A stretch of DNA of 64,000 nucleotides from Chitinophagaceae bacterium (GTDB taxonomy: Bacteria; Bacteroidota; Bacteroidia; Chitinophagales; Chitinophagaceae), in assembly GCA_019638625.1 (NCBI GenBank), contig JAHBTK010000005.1:310001-374000 (forward strand), in the 5' to 3' direction. Below are positions 1 through 8,900 of the stretch, one piece after another; within the stretch, counting starts at the first letter, position 1; each line of letters begins with the position of its first letter. A program made the translations under genes and the position numbers. The notes below the pieces were generated by a model that was not told the DNA's origin, searched no databases, and was given only the letters and a program-made list of their open reading frames with translations.

Positions 1-1938
1 GGTGTAGTAAGCGCCTCCTTCCGCATATAATTGCGCGGTATCTCCATAACAAATGGCAGTGTCATTTGATATTCTTACATCCGGGTAAGGCACTGTTCTG
101 ATCGTTATCTGGTCTCTTGCGAAACATTTGCCTATATGGGCGGTAACGTTGTACGTTGTAAACTCGTCCACAGGGGATACCAAAGCATTTTTTACCAGCG
201 GGTCTATGATAGTGGAGACCGGCGACCATTCGTACCGCAGTCCATCGCTGACGGGTTGAAGCTGTACCGTGTCTGTACGGCACATTGTGAAATCGGCGCC
301 TGCATCCAGCGAAACAAAACTTACCACGTGCACCCTTATGGTTTCTGTACTTGTGCAACCCGGAACAGTAGTCAGGCTCACCGAATAATCAGTGGTTTGT
401 TGCGGGCTGACATGAACGGTAGGGCCGCTCAGGGGCGCTATATTGTAGTTGGGACTCCAGGTATAGGTACCCGGCGCCCCGGTGGCAGTAATAGATATCG
501 TATCAACATCACACATCAGGGTGTCTTTTGGAAGGATCAACAGTGGTCTGTCACGAACGATGAGTTCGTTTGATATCGTTTTGCTGCAGCCCTTACTTGT
601 ACCAACGGTTAGCGCCACGTTATAAGCACCCGACGCGGTATAAGTATAAGAAGGGTTCCGGTCTCCCGAAACATCATCAAATATGCCCGGTACGCCAAAA
701 TCCCATTGCCAGGAATCAACCACTCCGTATCTGGCGGTGGTTCTGTCTGTGAAACGGATGGCAACGTCCTTGCATCCTTCACTGAAAGAGAAGTCGGGCG
801 TAAATCCGGGATAAATTTTTACAACGGTATTGGCCGTATCAGAGCATTCCTCAAAGCGGTTGGTTATCAATCTTACATTGTAAACCCCGGTATCTCTATA
901 CGTGAAGGAAGGGCTGGCTTCCGTGGAAGTCGTATTTGCAGGGTCCCCGAACTCCCAGTAATAGGATTTGATCAGCGAACTGTTGGCCCTGTTTTGAAAC
1001 TTCTGGGTATAACTATCACAGTTTACATATTCCGGCGCAAGGGAGGCTTCGGCCAGGGTGCAGGAGGTGATCTTTATCTGGATATCTTTCCGGTGTATGT
1101 TGATGAGTTTTCCTTTCCGGAATTCATTGGCGCACACGGTAACCACGTAAATGCCGGCATTCGGGGCTATTCCGGATACCAGTCCTGTGCGGGTATCTAT
1201 TTTTACATTTGGCCCCAGGGGAGCCCCGGCATGAAAGCTATAACTGTACGGCACAGACGCATAGGGTGGAGGATCGGGTTGGCTGGGTTGCGGGTCGCGC
1301 ATGTTTCCTCCCGCATAGGCATCGCAGAAGCTGTAAGACAGTGAATCGCCGTCAGGATCGAAAGCCCCAAAATCATACATGAAAAAATTATCTTCGCATA
1401 CAACCGTTGTATCCTTGGTGGCAAATAAAGGACTGCTGTTTTGCGGAGCAGAGGGGTCCACTGCAGAGCCGGGAATGGACGCCGTGTAGGTAGCGCCGAT
1501 TTGGCCGGAACCGCCTAGATTCGTTATGTTCTCGATCCGGCAGCATCGCTGGTAGGATATTACATAACCGGAAGGCGTAGGGGGCAGGTCTATTGTAAAA
1601 GTGTAGATCCCCAGTTCATAACAAACCACCGGGGGGTTATCTATACACCTGCCGGGATCGCGGAGGTCGAGTACAGACCTCTCGGACATGGGTATACTAC
1701 GGGTGGTTACCAGTGATCCCGCAGAATATATTGCGAAGGAAGCAGAGGCATCCAGTTGGGCGCCGGTGGAGTGACAATCTCTGTAAAGCTTCAATGTGAC
1801 CTGGTAGGTATTGTTGGCTCCGGAACTTCTGAGGAATTGATAGCGGATCTCACCACCTGTTATATGTCTTGCTTGCGCAATTCCATATATGAACAGGCCC
1901 AAAACAATCGCGACGCAGTATTTTGTTTTAGCAGCCAT
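1..1938 (-). CDS. PKD-repeat surface protein, N-terminal part (runs off window)
   Basis: The frame is open from an ATG at 1938 to position 1, giving 646 codons without a stop; the C-terminus lies outside the window. The N-terminus is a signal peptide (MAAKTKYC, a hydrophobic run, then AQA before RHITGGEIRY). The RHITGGEI start and a cysteine-rich segment with QRCCR resemble the large gliding-motility-associated proteins of Bacteroidota that end in a type IX sorting domain. PKD-like modules follow, marked by YYWEFGDP near residue 325 and WQWDFGVP near residue 410, with further Ig-like repeats containing TWSPN and EWSPV. The protein is probably exported and surface attached. The start overlaps the last 11 bases of the upstream hydrolase gene, so translation may be coupled. 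The exact family is uncertain without the C-terminus. Confidence 0.85.
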   Translation of the reverse strand, partial: MAAKTKYCVAIVLGLFIYGIAQARHITGGEIRYQFLRSSGANNTYQVTLKLYRDCHSTGAQLDASASFAIYSAGSLVTTRSIPMSERSVLDLRDPGRCIDNPPVVCYELGIYTFTIDLPPTPSGYVISYQRCCRIENITNLGGSGQIGATYTASIPGSAVDPSAPQNSSPLFATKDTTVVCEDNFFMYDFGAFDPDGDSLSYSFCDAYAGGNMRDPQPSQPDPPPYASVPYSYSFHAGAPLGPNVKIDTRTGLVSGIAPNAGIYVVTVCANEFRKGKLINIHRKDIQIKITSCTLAEASLAPEYVNCDSYTQKFQNRANSSLIKSYYWEFGDPANTTSTEASPSFTYRDTGVYNVRLITNRFEECSDTANTVVKIYPGFTPDFSFSEGCKDVAIRFTDRTTARYGVVDSWQWDFGVPGIFDDVSGDRNPSYTYTASGAYNVALTVGTSKGCSKTISNELIVRDRPLLILPKDTLMCDVDTISITATGAPGTYTWSPNYNIAPLSGPTVHVSPQQTTDYSVSLTTVPGCTSTETIRVHVVSFVSLDAGADFTMCRTDTVQLQPVSDGLRYEWSPVSTIIDPLVKNALVSPVDEFTTYNVTAHIGKCFARDQITIRTVPYPDVRISNDTAICYGDTAQLYAEGGAYYT

Positions 1939-2752
1939 CAACTATTATTTTGAGGTATTCCTCTAGGTATAGATTTACCTGGTCTTTCGCTTCCCACATT
2001 CCCATATGCGCTGCATTGGGGAGAATTTTAATGTGGGATATTTTCGGGATATGGCATTGTTTGAGGCTGTCTTGTAAATATACACTTTTATCTTCCTCTC
2101 CTATGATAAATAAAACAGGTTTTCGATATTTTTCCAATATATCTGTGCTGTCAGGTCTTGCAATCATAGCCCGATAGTACTGGATAAGGGCTTTATCACT
2201 GAAATCCGCAGCCTTTTCTATCAGTTTTTCTATGAATTCCCGGTGGGCCGTAGTAAACGGGGCCGCAAACAAATTAGGAATAGATTGTTTCAAAAAGTCA
2301 TGAGCGCCAAACTTTTGAATAAACGTGATGCCTTTTTTTCTCATTTCTATTCTTTCCCCGCTGTCGGCAAACGCGGTAGAGTGCACAAGTCCCAAACCAT
2401 TGGTAAGCTCTTCATAGTGGCGTAAAAAAGACAATGCGATGTAACCACCCATACTGTGCCCTATAAGCGTACAGTTTGTTATCTCCTCTTTCCGGAGTAT
2501 GTTCAACAATATATCGGCATAAACGTCCATAATTTGTTGATCGCCGGCAATTTCAAGGCAGGGAGAATCCCCGCTTCCGGGAATATCAGGAACAATCAGC
2601 CGGAAATCATCACACAACAATGCCACCTGGTTTTCCCATATACTTCCGTCTTCGCCAAACCCGTGAATCAGCATAACCGCAGGCAGGGTTTTATTGTCAG
2701 CTATCCTGTAGCTCACGGGGGTATTATCGTATTGCAGATGTCTCAGCTCCAT
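1928..2752 (-). CDS. alpha/beta hydrolase
   Basis: A 274-residue soluble hydrolase without a signal peptide. The oxyanion segment is LIHGFGEDG near residue 28. The nucleophile elbow is GHSMGG near residue 98, which fits GxSxG. The acid is probably the Asp in IIGEEDKS near residue 218 and the catalytic His is in NAAHMGMWE near residue 249, so the triad is complete. Length and layout fit small esterases and MhpC/BioH-like hydrolases. The substrate cannot be read from sequence. It is third in a minus-strand run after dnaG and the UbiA-like gene, 112 bases behind the latter, and its stop lies inside the start of the surface-protein gene. Confidence 0.9.
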   Translation of the reverse strand: MELRHLQYDNTPVSYRIADNKTLPAVMLIHGFGEDGSIWENQVALLCDDFRLIVPDIPGSGDSPCLEIAGDQQIMDVYADILLNILRKEEITNCTLIGHSMGGYIALSFLRHYEELTNGLGLVHSTAFADSGERIEMRKKGITFIQKFGAHDFLKQSIPNLFAAPFTTAHREFIEKLIEKAADFSDKALIQYYRAMIARPDSTDILEKYRKPVLFIIGEEDKSVYLQDSLKQCHIPKISHIKILPNAAHMGMWEAKDQVNLYLEEYLKIIVDGC

Positions 2753-2864
2753 AAAGAATATTTCAGATTTCGGATGAGGGAGTCAATTAACTACCAATTT
2801 CCGAAAAATTCACTGCTTATCTGCTAAACAGGGGTCTTTTATAGACAAACTGTAAAGAGTGGGC

Positions 2865-3773
2865 TTACCGGTAGGTTACAAAAGCGGCGATGATGCCGCA
2901 TACAGCTTTCACCAGAAGAGCACCGTCTATCACTACCAGGTAATACAGTATGGGTCTTCGTTTATGCAGGGAGAAAGCCAGGTACAGCAATAACAGGAAC
3001 GGGAGAGCATTCATAGCAATCGTTACCAGGTTGAAGTGATTGTACCAGGAGAAAAACAGGAAAGATATAAATCCTAAGAGCAGGAGGGGGATCAGTATCA
3101 CAAAGATGGTTTTCCGTAAACCGATCTTTACCACAAAAGTTTTGATGTCTTTATTGGCGTCGTCTGCATAATCTTTTAAATCGAACATGATCGCGTTGAC
3201 AGAACAGAACATCCAGTTTTTTACAAACAGCCAAAGCATGAGATAAGGATGTACCGGGTAGATATTCTTTTCGAAGATTAAGGCGGTAACCGGGAATATG
3301 CAAACAACTCCTGCCCACACATATCCTATTACAAACGGTTTTAACCAACCAATATGCCTGAGTCTTGTGAATCCGGGTTGTGGCCATAGCCCATAATATA
3401 AACCCGCAACAGCCGGAATGCTTATAAGCAATAACCAATGAAAAGCGGATATGTCCGGTATCTTTTTTATTAATAATACCTGCCATACCAGCGACCCCAG
3501 GGCGACCAGCGAAAACACCCACTGGCTCCTGCCGGTAAAGCCCCGGTATCGGATATACCAGCTTGTTCTTGGGTTGTTGGCCACGCTGATATCCGGCGCC
3601 GGCGAATAAGCTCTGGTATAAAATAAGATGGTAGTAGAGAATATCAGCAGGTAGAAAGAAGCTGCGTTCAACGGGAGCTGGAGCTGAAATATCGTCTCTA
3701 TACATAAGGCAACGGCAAGCAAGCCTATAAAATAGTTGGAAAAAAACAGGAATGATACGACTCTTGTTTTCAA
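2865..3773 (-). CDS. UbiA-like prenyltransferase homologue (integral membrane)
   Basis: A 302-residue protein with about eight hydrophobic segments. Near residues 190-212 it has NAIMFDLKDYADDANKD, which matches the second Asp-rich motif of the UbiA prenyltransferase superfamily. The usual first motif (NDxxDxxxD), expected between the first membrane helices, is not visible; that stretch reads RAYSPAPDISVANN. It may therefore be a divergent or non-catalytic member. The start is TTG at 3773 because an in-frame stop lies two codons upstream and no ATG is near the hydrophobic N-terminus. It follows dnaG by 49 bases, but that position does not suggest a shared pathway. Confidence 0.75.
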   Translation of the reverse strand: MKTRVVSFLFFSNYFIGLLAVALCIETIFQLQLPLNAASFYLLIFSTTILFYTRAYSPAPDISVANNPRTSWYIRYRGFTGRSQWVFSLVALGSLVWQVLLIKKIPDISAFHWLLLISIPAVAGLYYGLWPQPGFTRLRHIGWLKPFVIGYVWAGVVCIFPVTALIFEKNIYPVHPYLMLWLFVKNWMFCSVNAIMFDLKDYADDANKDIKTFVVKIGLRKTIFVILIPLLLLGFISFLFFSWYNHFNLVTIAMNALPFLLLLYLAFSLHKRRPILYYLVVIDGALLVKAVCGIIAAFVTYR

Positions 3774-3822
3774 AATCTATTTGGTTCAGATTGGTTCGCC
3801 CGTTGTTTACGACCGGTAACAC

Positions 3823-5763
3823 TTATTTGAAAATCACCGTTCCGTAATTTTTGGTCAGCTCCATTTCCAGTTGTTTCAAGCGTTGATGTGTTTGCATCAG
3901 CATGATCTGTTCTTCCCGGGTGGTAGCTTTATTAATATCTCTCTGGTTTTCGTCCAACAGTCTTTTTATTTTGCGAAGTTTCAGGTAATTAATGGATGAA
4001 AGCACTTCTTCCCTGTACAACTGTTCCCTGGTAAGCAGGGGGCCGTCATAATGTTCTTTCCAGTTGGGACTAAGTTCGTACCGGGTGTCCATGAGACCCA
4101 CCACCACCTTGCTCAGCTCGATATCTTCATGATACAGGAAGGCTTTAGGCGTGATATCTATATTGTTATTCAGCCAGCTTTTGTACGTTTCTATGATCAG
4201 AAGCATTTGTTTATTGTCGATCAGTTCCGATAATTCGTTTTCTTCAAATTCATTAAAAATATATTCACTCACCTTTTGGTTGTCCGCCCAGGCGTAACTG
4301 CCAAATTCCAGCAGCGCCCGTACCACATTCCTTTCCACCTGCTCATCCTTGTTCAGCAATGCGATGCTGTCTTCATCTTCTTCGGCAGGCGCTTCAGGCG
4401 GTTGTTGGGATTCAGCTATACTTGCTTTGGCTTCCAGCTTGTTGATCCGCTCCCGGATGCGCTTATTTACAAGTGCATTTAAACCGGCTTCATCCACATT
4501 CAGGATGGAGGAACATTGTCTTATATAATCCTGTTGCCTGGTAAAATCTTCTGTCTTATTAAGTTTGGAAATGGTCTCCGCGATGCGGTTTACTACGGCG
4601 TTTTTTTTATTGGCATCGTTGCCGGCATCGTTTAAGGAAACCTGCAACTGGAAAAGCACGATGTCTTTTTTGTTTTCAGCGATAAAGCTGCGGAAGTTTT
4701 CACTCCCCTGTTTTTTTACATAGCTGTCGGGGTCTTCACCGTCGGGAATCAGTACCAACTGTACATTCAACCCTTCTTCCAGGGCAAGGTCCAGCCCCCG
4801 GAGGGCTGCTTTGATCCCCGCTCCATCTCCATCATAGACGATTACCAGGTTTTGAGTATACTTTTTTATCAGTCGCAACTGGTCCGGTGTCAGGGAAGTA
4901 CCTCCGCTTGCCACTACATTTTCAATACCCGCCTGGTGAAGAGAGATAACATCCGTATATCCTTCTACCAGCAGGCATTCATCCGCTTTATCGATCGCGT
5001 GCCGGGCGAAATAGGAGCCATAGAGGATTTTGCTCTTTATATAGATGTCATTCTCGGGCGTATTGATGTACTTGGGCGCTTTATCATTTTTGCCAATGAT
5101 GCGGGCGCCAAACCCGGTAACCTTCCCGGTTTGATTGTGTATCGGAAAAATGATCCTTCCCCGGTAGTTGTCAACAAGCTGGTCATTTCTTTCTACCACC
5201 AGTCCGGCTTGAATGAGATAGTCTTTATTATATTGGGCTGCTGTTGCCGCCCTGGCAAAACTGTCCCTGTCCTGGGGACAATACCCGAGTTGAAACTTTT
5301 CAATTATATTATCAGTAAAGCCTCTTTCCCGGAGGTAGGATAAAGCGATATCCTGGCCTTCTTCTGTTTGCAGCAGCGCGTTGGAGAAGAATTGCCGGGC
5401 AAACCCATTAATAATATACAGGCTGTCCGCTTTTTGCAGGGCTTCCTTCACCGTAGGGTCTACGGCTGTTTCTTCGATCTCCACATTGTAGCGGCCCGCC
5501 AGCCATCGCATGGCTTCCACGTAGCTGTATTTTTCATGCTCCATTAAGAAGCTGATACTGTTGCCACTTTTTCCGCAGCCAAAACACTTATATATTTCTT
5601 TGGCCGGTGAGACGGTAAAAGAAGGGGTTCTTTCATTATGAAAAGGGCATAATCCCAGGTAATTAACACCCCGTTTCTTCAGCTTAATAAAGCTGCCTAT
5701 AATATCAATGATGTCAATCCTTGACTCTATTTGCTCTTTGGTATGCTGGGAGATCAATGTCAA
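3823..5763 (-). CDS. dnaG: DNA primase
   Basis: Synthesises RNA primers for replication together with the replicative helicase. The 646-residue protein has the CHC2 zinc finger at the N-terminus: C39, H42, C60 and C63, in CPFHNERTPSF and YKCFGCG. The RNA polymerase domain follows. The Toprim motif LLVEGYTDV is near residue 265 and VIVYDGDGAG is near residue 312, supplying the acidic metal ligands. The C-terminal helicase-binding region is divergent, as in other Bacteroidota. No ATG starts the frame. TTG at 5763 or TTG at 5757 are the candidates, and 5757 gives an N-terminus beginning (M)ISQ, as is common in the family. Confidence 0.97.
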   Translation of the reverse strand: MTLISQHTKEQIESRIDIIDIIGSFIKLKKRGVNYLGLCPFHNERTPSFTVSPAKEIYKCFGCGKSGNSISFLMEHEKYSYVEAMRWLAGRYNVEIEETAVDPTVKEALQKADSLYIINGFARQFFSNALLQTEEGQDIALSYLRERGFTDNIIEKFQLGYCPQDRDSFARAATAAQYNKDYLIQAGLVVERNDQLVDNYRGRIIFPIHNQTGKVTGFGARIIGKNDKAPKYINTPENDIYIKSKILYGSYFARHAIDKADECLLVEGYTDVISLHQAGIENVVASGGTSLTPDQLRLIKKYTQNLVIVYDGDGAGIKAALRGLDLALEEGLNVQLVLIPDGEDPDSYVKKQGSENFRSFIAENKKDIVLFQLQVSLNDAGNDANKKNAVVNRIAETISKLNKTEDFTRQQDYIRQCSSILNVDEAGLNALVNKRIRERINKLEAKASIAESQQPPEAPAEEDEDSIALLNKDEQVERNVVRALLEFGSYAWADNQKVSEYIFNEFEENELSELIDNKQMLLIIETYKSWLNNNIDITPKAFLYHEDIELSKVVVGLMDTRYELSPNWKEHYDGPLLTREQLYREEVLSSINYLKLRKIKRLLDENQRDINKATTREEQIMLMQTHQRLKQLEMELTKNYGTVIFK

Positions 5764-5935
5764 ATATTGTTGAAAAACAAAATATTAAAAAGGCGAAATT
5801 AAGCCTCTATAAGTTAATACATATCCCGATATTAATACAATTTTTTATTAACGGGATGGTTTTTAACAATTTAAAAAATTCTTCTTCGTTATTACCGGTG
5901 TTGTCTATATCCTCGAATAACTAGAATAATTTCCT

Positions 5936-8900
5936 ATGAAGAAATTTATACGGTTACAGATACTGTTTTTATTGACATTTGGTAATCTTTTTGCCGGTGA
6001 GGGTGAAAAGGGACTAGCTCCGCCTGTGGCGGGCTTTACAGTGTCTACCAACCAGGGATGCGCTCCTTTGGCGGTTACTTTTACCAGTACTTCCACCAGT
6101 CCCGGGGATCCTATAGTGAGTTACGAGTGGAATTTCGGTGATGGCAATATTGTTATTACCTCTGTTCCAACAGTATCGCATACCTATACAACCGGTTCTT
6201 CAGGTGACATGGAGATATCGCTCCGGATAACAACACAATCGAATGCCACCAATCTATTTATTCACCCATATAACATGCATGTCAACGCTCCCAATCTCGG
6301 GCCGGACCGGGAGGTCTGTGCCAGTGAGTTTCTTTCCGGTTACGAGTTGGACGCGAATGTGTCGGGATCATTTCCTCGTTTATGGAGTACCGGCAGTAAC
6401 ATGGGGACAACAAAAGTATTTGAACCGGGAACCTATTGGGTAGAAACTACGGACAATATTAATGGTTGTTTCCGGAGGGATACTGTGATAATCAGCAGCC
6501 CGATTGTTTTAAACTACACCTACACGGAACTGAGTAATTGCGGTGGAACAGTACAAACCAAATTCATCGATAATACAGTTGAACCCGGTTGTAGCGGTCC
6601 AACGGTAGCTGACTATAAATATACACAGATTATCAGTGGCCCGGCTCATTTGTATGATGAAAGTGAAGATGATGATCCCGAATACACCTTCACAACAGAA
6701 GGAACATATGAGCTTTTGATCTATCATATGTATGGAGACATAGAGATGGAGGACACTATTAGTTTTACGATTACGTTTGCGGACCCCAACCCGCCAACTC
6801 CTCCGGCACTTGGGCCGGACAAAACCATTTGCCCGGGCGGTAGTGTAACGCTGGATGCAGGGTACGAGGCAGGCGTAGTGTATAGCTGGTCTCCGGCCTC
6901 AGGATTGAGCAACCCGAGTATTTACAACCCCGTTGCCTCTCCCGGCAGCACGCAATTATATACGGTTACCAAAACAAAATGCGGGAATACTGTTTCGGGT
7001 TCGGTGACGGTAAATGTAGGTCCGCCGCTGACAGTGGACCTGGGTCCCGACACCGAAATGTGTAGCGGGCAATTCTTTGATGTGCATACTGGAATAACAG
7101 GGCCGGCAACATTTACATGGACCTGCAGTACAGACCCGCTCTATGGGCCATTGATCGGCAATGAACCAAGCGCCACTATCTTTCAGCCAGGTATATATAC
7201 GGTAACTGTTGTAAAAGACGGATGTACAGCAAGAGATACCCTGGTCGTAAGCCCGAGGCCTTCGGCGGATGCTGATTTCAGCGTATCCCAATCAGGTAGT
7301 TGTGCACCGGTTACCGTGTCTATTACCGATGCCACCGTGTTGATTTGCGGTTCCGGACCAAGCTATCGGTGGGATTTCGGGGATGGCACTATTATTAATT
7401 ACGCCCATCCGGTAACAAGCGCGCAAAAAAATCCAACCCATATTTACAATGCGGCCGGCACTTATACAATTACTTTGATTGTAACACTCGGCGCCAGTAA
7501 GGATACAACCACGCAAACCGTCACGGTAGCAGGCAGTTCAGTACCCGTAAATCTGGGTGCGGATCAAACGATCTGTTCCGGCGGCAATATCACATTGGAT
7601 GCCGGCAGCTTCCCGGGCGCCACCTATAACTGGAGCACCGGTGCTACCTCACAGACCATAAATGTATCCGCAGCAGGCGAATACTGGGTAGAGGTAACCA
7701 GTAGCGGATGTTCCGGAAGAGATACTGTGGAAGTATCTCTGAGCCCTTCGCTGGTAGTGGATTTGGGGCCGGATGAAGCGATTTGCCAGGGTAGCAGCAC
7801 AACGCTTGATGCGGGCGATTTTCCCGGCGCTACTTACAGTTGGAGTACCGGTGAGAGCACCCGTACCATAACGGTAAGTGCAGGCGCTACCTATACTGTA
7901 ACGGTGACCCTGAATGGTTGCAGTGGCAGCGACAGCAAAAACGTGACTGTAAATACACCTCCGGAAGTAGACCTGGGCCTGGATGAAGAGATTTGTTCCG
8001 GTACAACATTGACGTTGGATGCCGGAAATTTTCCCGGCGCTACCTATAGCTGGAGTACAGGAGAAACTACCAGGACAATAGATGTAACCGAGAGTGATTA
8101 TTATTCTGTAACAGTTACGGTTAACGGTTGCAGCGGAACTGCCGGTAAGTTTGTAGATGTACGTCTCACACCTGAAGTAAACCTGGGACCTGATCAAACG
8201 GTGTGCGCAGGAACAAGTGTTATGCTTGATGCTGGTATGTATTTCGGAGCAACCTATCTCTGGAATACAGGGTACGCCTTCAGGTTGTTGAATGTTACCA
8301 CGCCTGGTACCTATTCAGTAGAAGTGGACCTGAATGGTTGTATTGGTAGTGATGAAGTGATAATTACACATACGGCACCGCCGGTTGTAGACCTCGGTCC
8401 GGATCAAACCATTTGTTCAGGCAGCAGCATCACCCTCGACGCGGGTACTTTCCCGGGTGCGACCTATAGCTGGAGTACCGGCGCTACCACGCAGACCATC
8501 AATGTAAGCACGGCGAACACTTATACCGTGACCGTGACACTGAACGGTTGCAGCAGCAGCGACAGCAAAACAATCACTGTAAATACGCCACCGGTTGTAG
8601 ACCTCGGTCCGGATCAAACCATTTGTTCAGGCAGCAGCATCACCCTCGACGCGGGTACTTTCCCGGGTGCGACCTATAGCTGGAGTACCGGCGCTACCAC
8701 GCAGACCATCAATGTAAGCACGGCGAACACTTATACCGTGACCGTGACACTGAACGGTTGCAGCAGCAGCGACAGCAAAACAATCACTGTAAATACGCCA
8801 CCGGTTGTAGACCTCGGTCCGGATCAAACCATTTGTTCAGGCAGCAGCATCACCCTCGACGCGGGTACTTTCCCGGGTGCGACCTATAGCTGGAGTACCG

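Noticed and set aside
136..1344. Several plus-strand frames at the left end
   Set aside because: They are shadows of the minus-strand PKD protein, which has a continuous frame with signal peptide and domain motifs.
8417..8827. Two identical minus-strand frames
   Set aside because: They are antisense shadows of the duplicated adhesin units.
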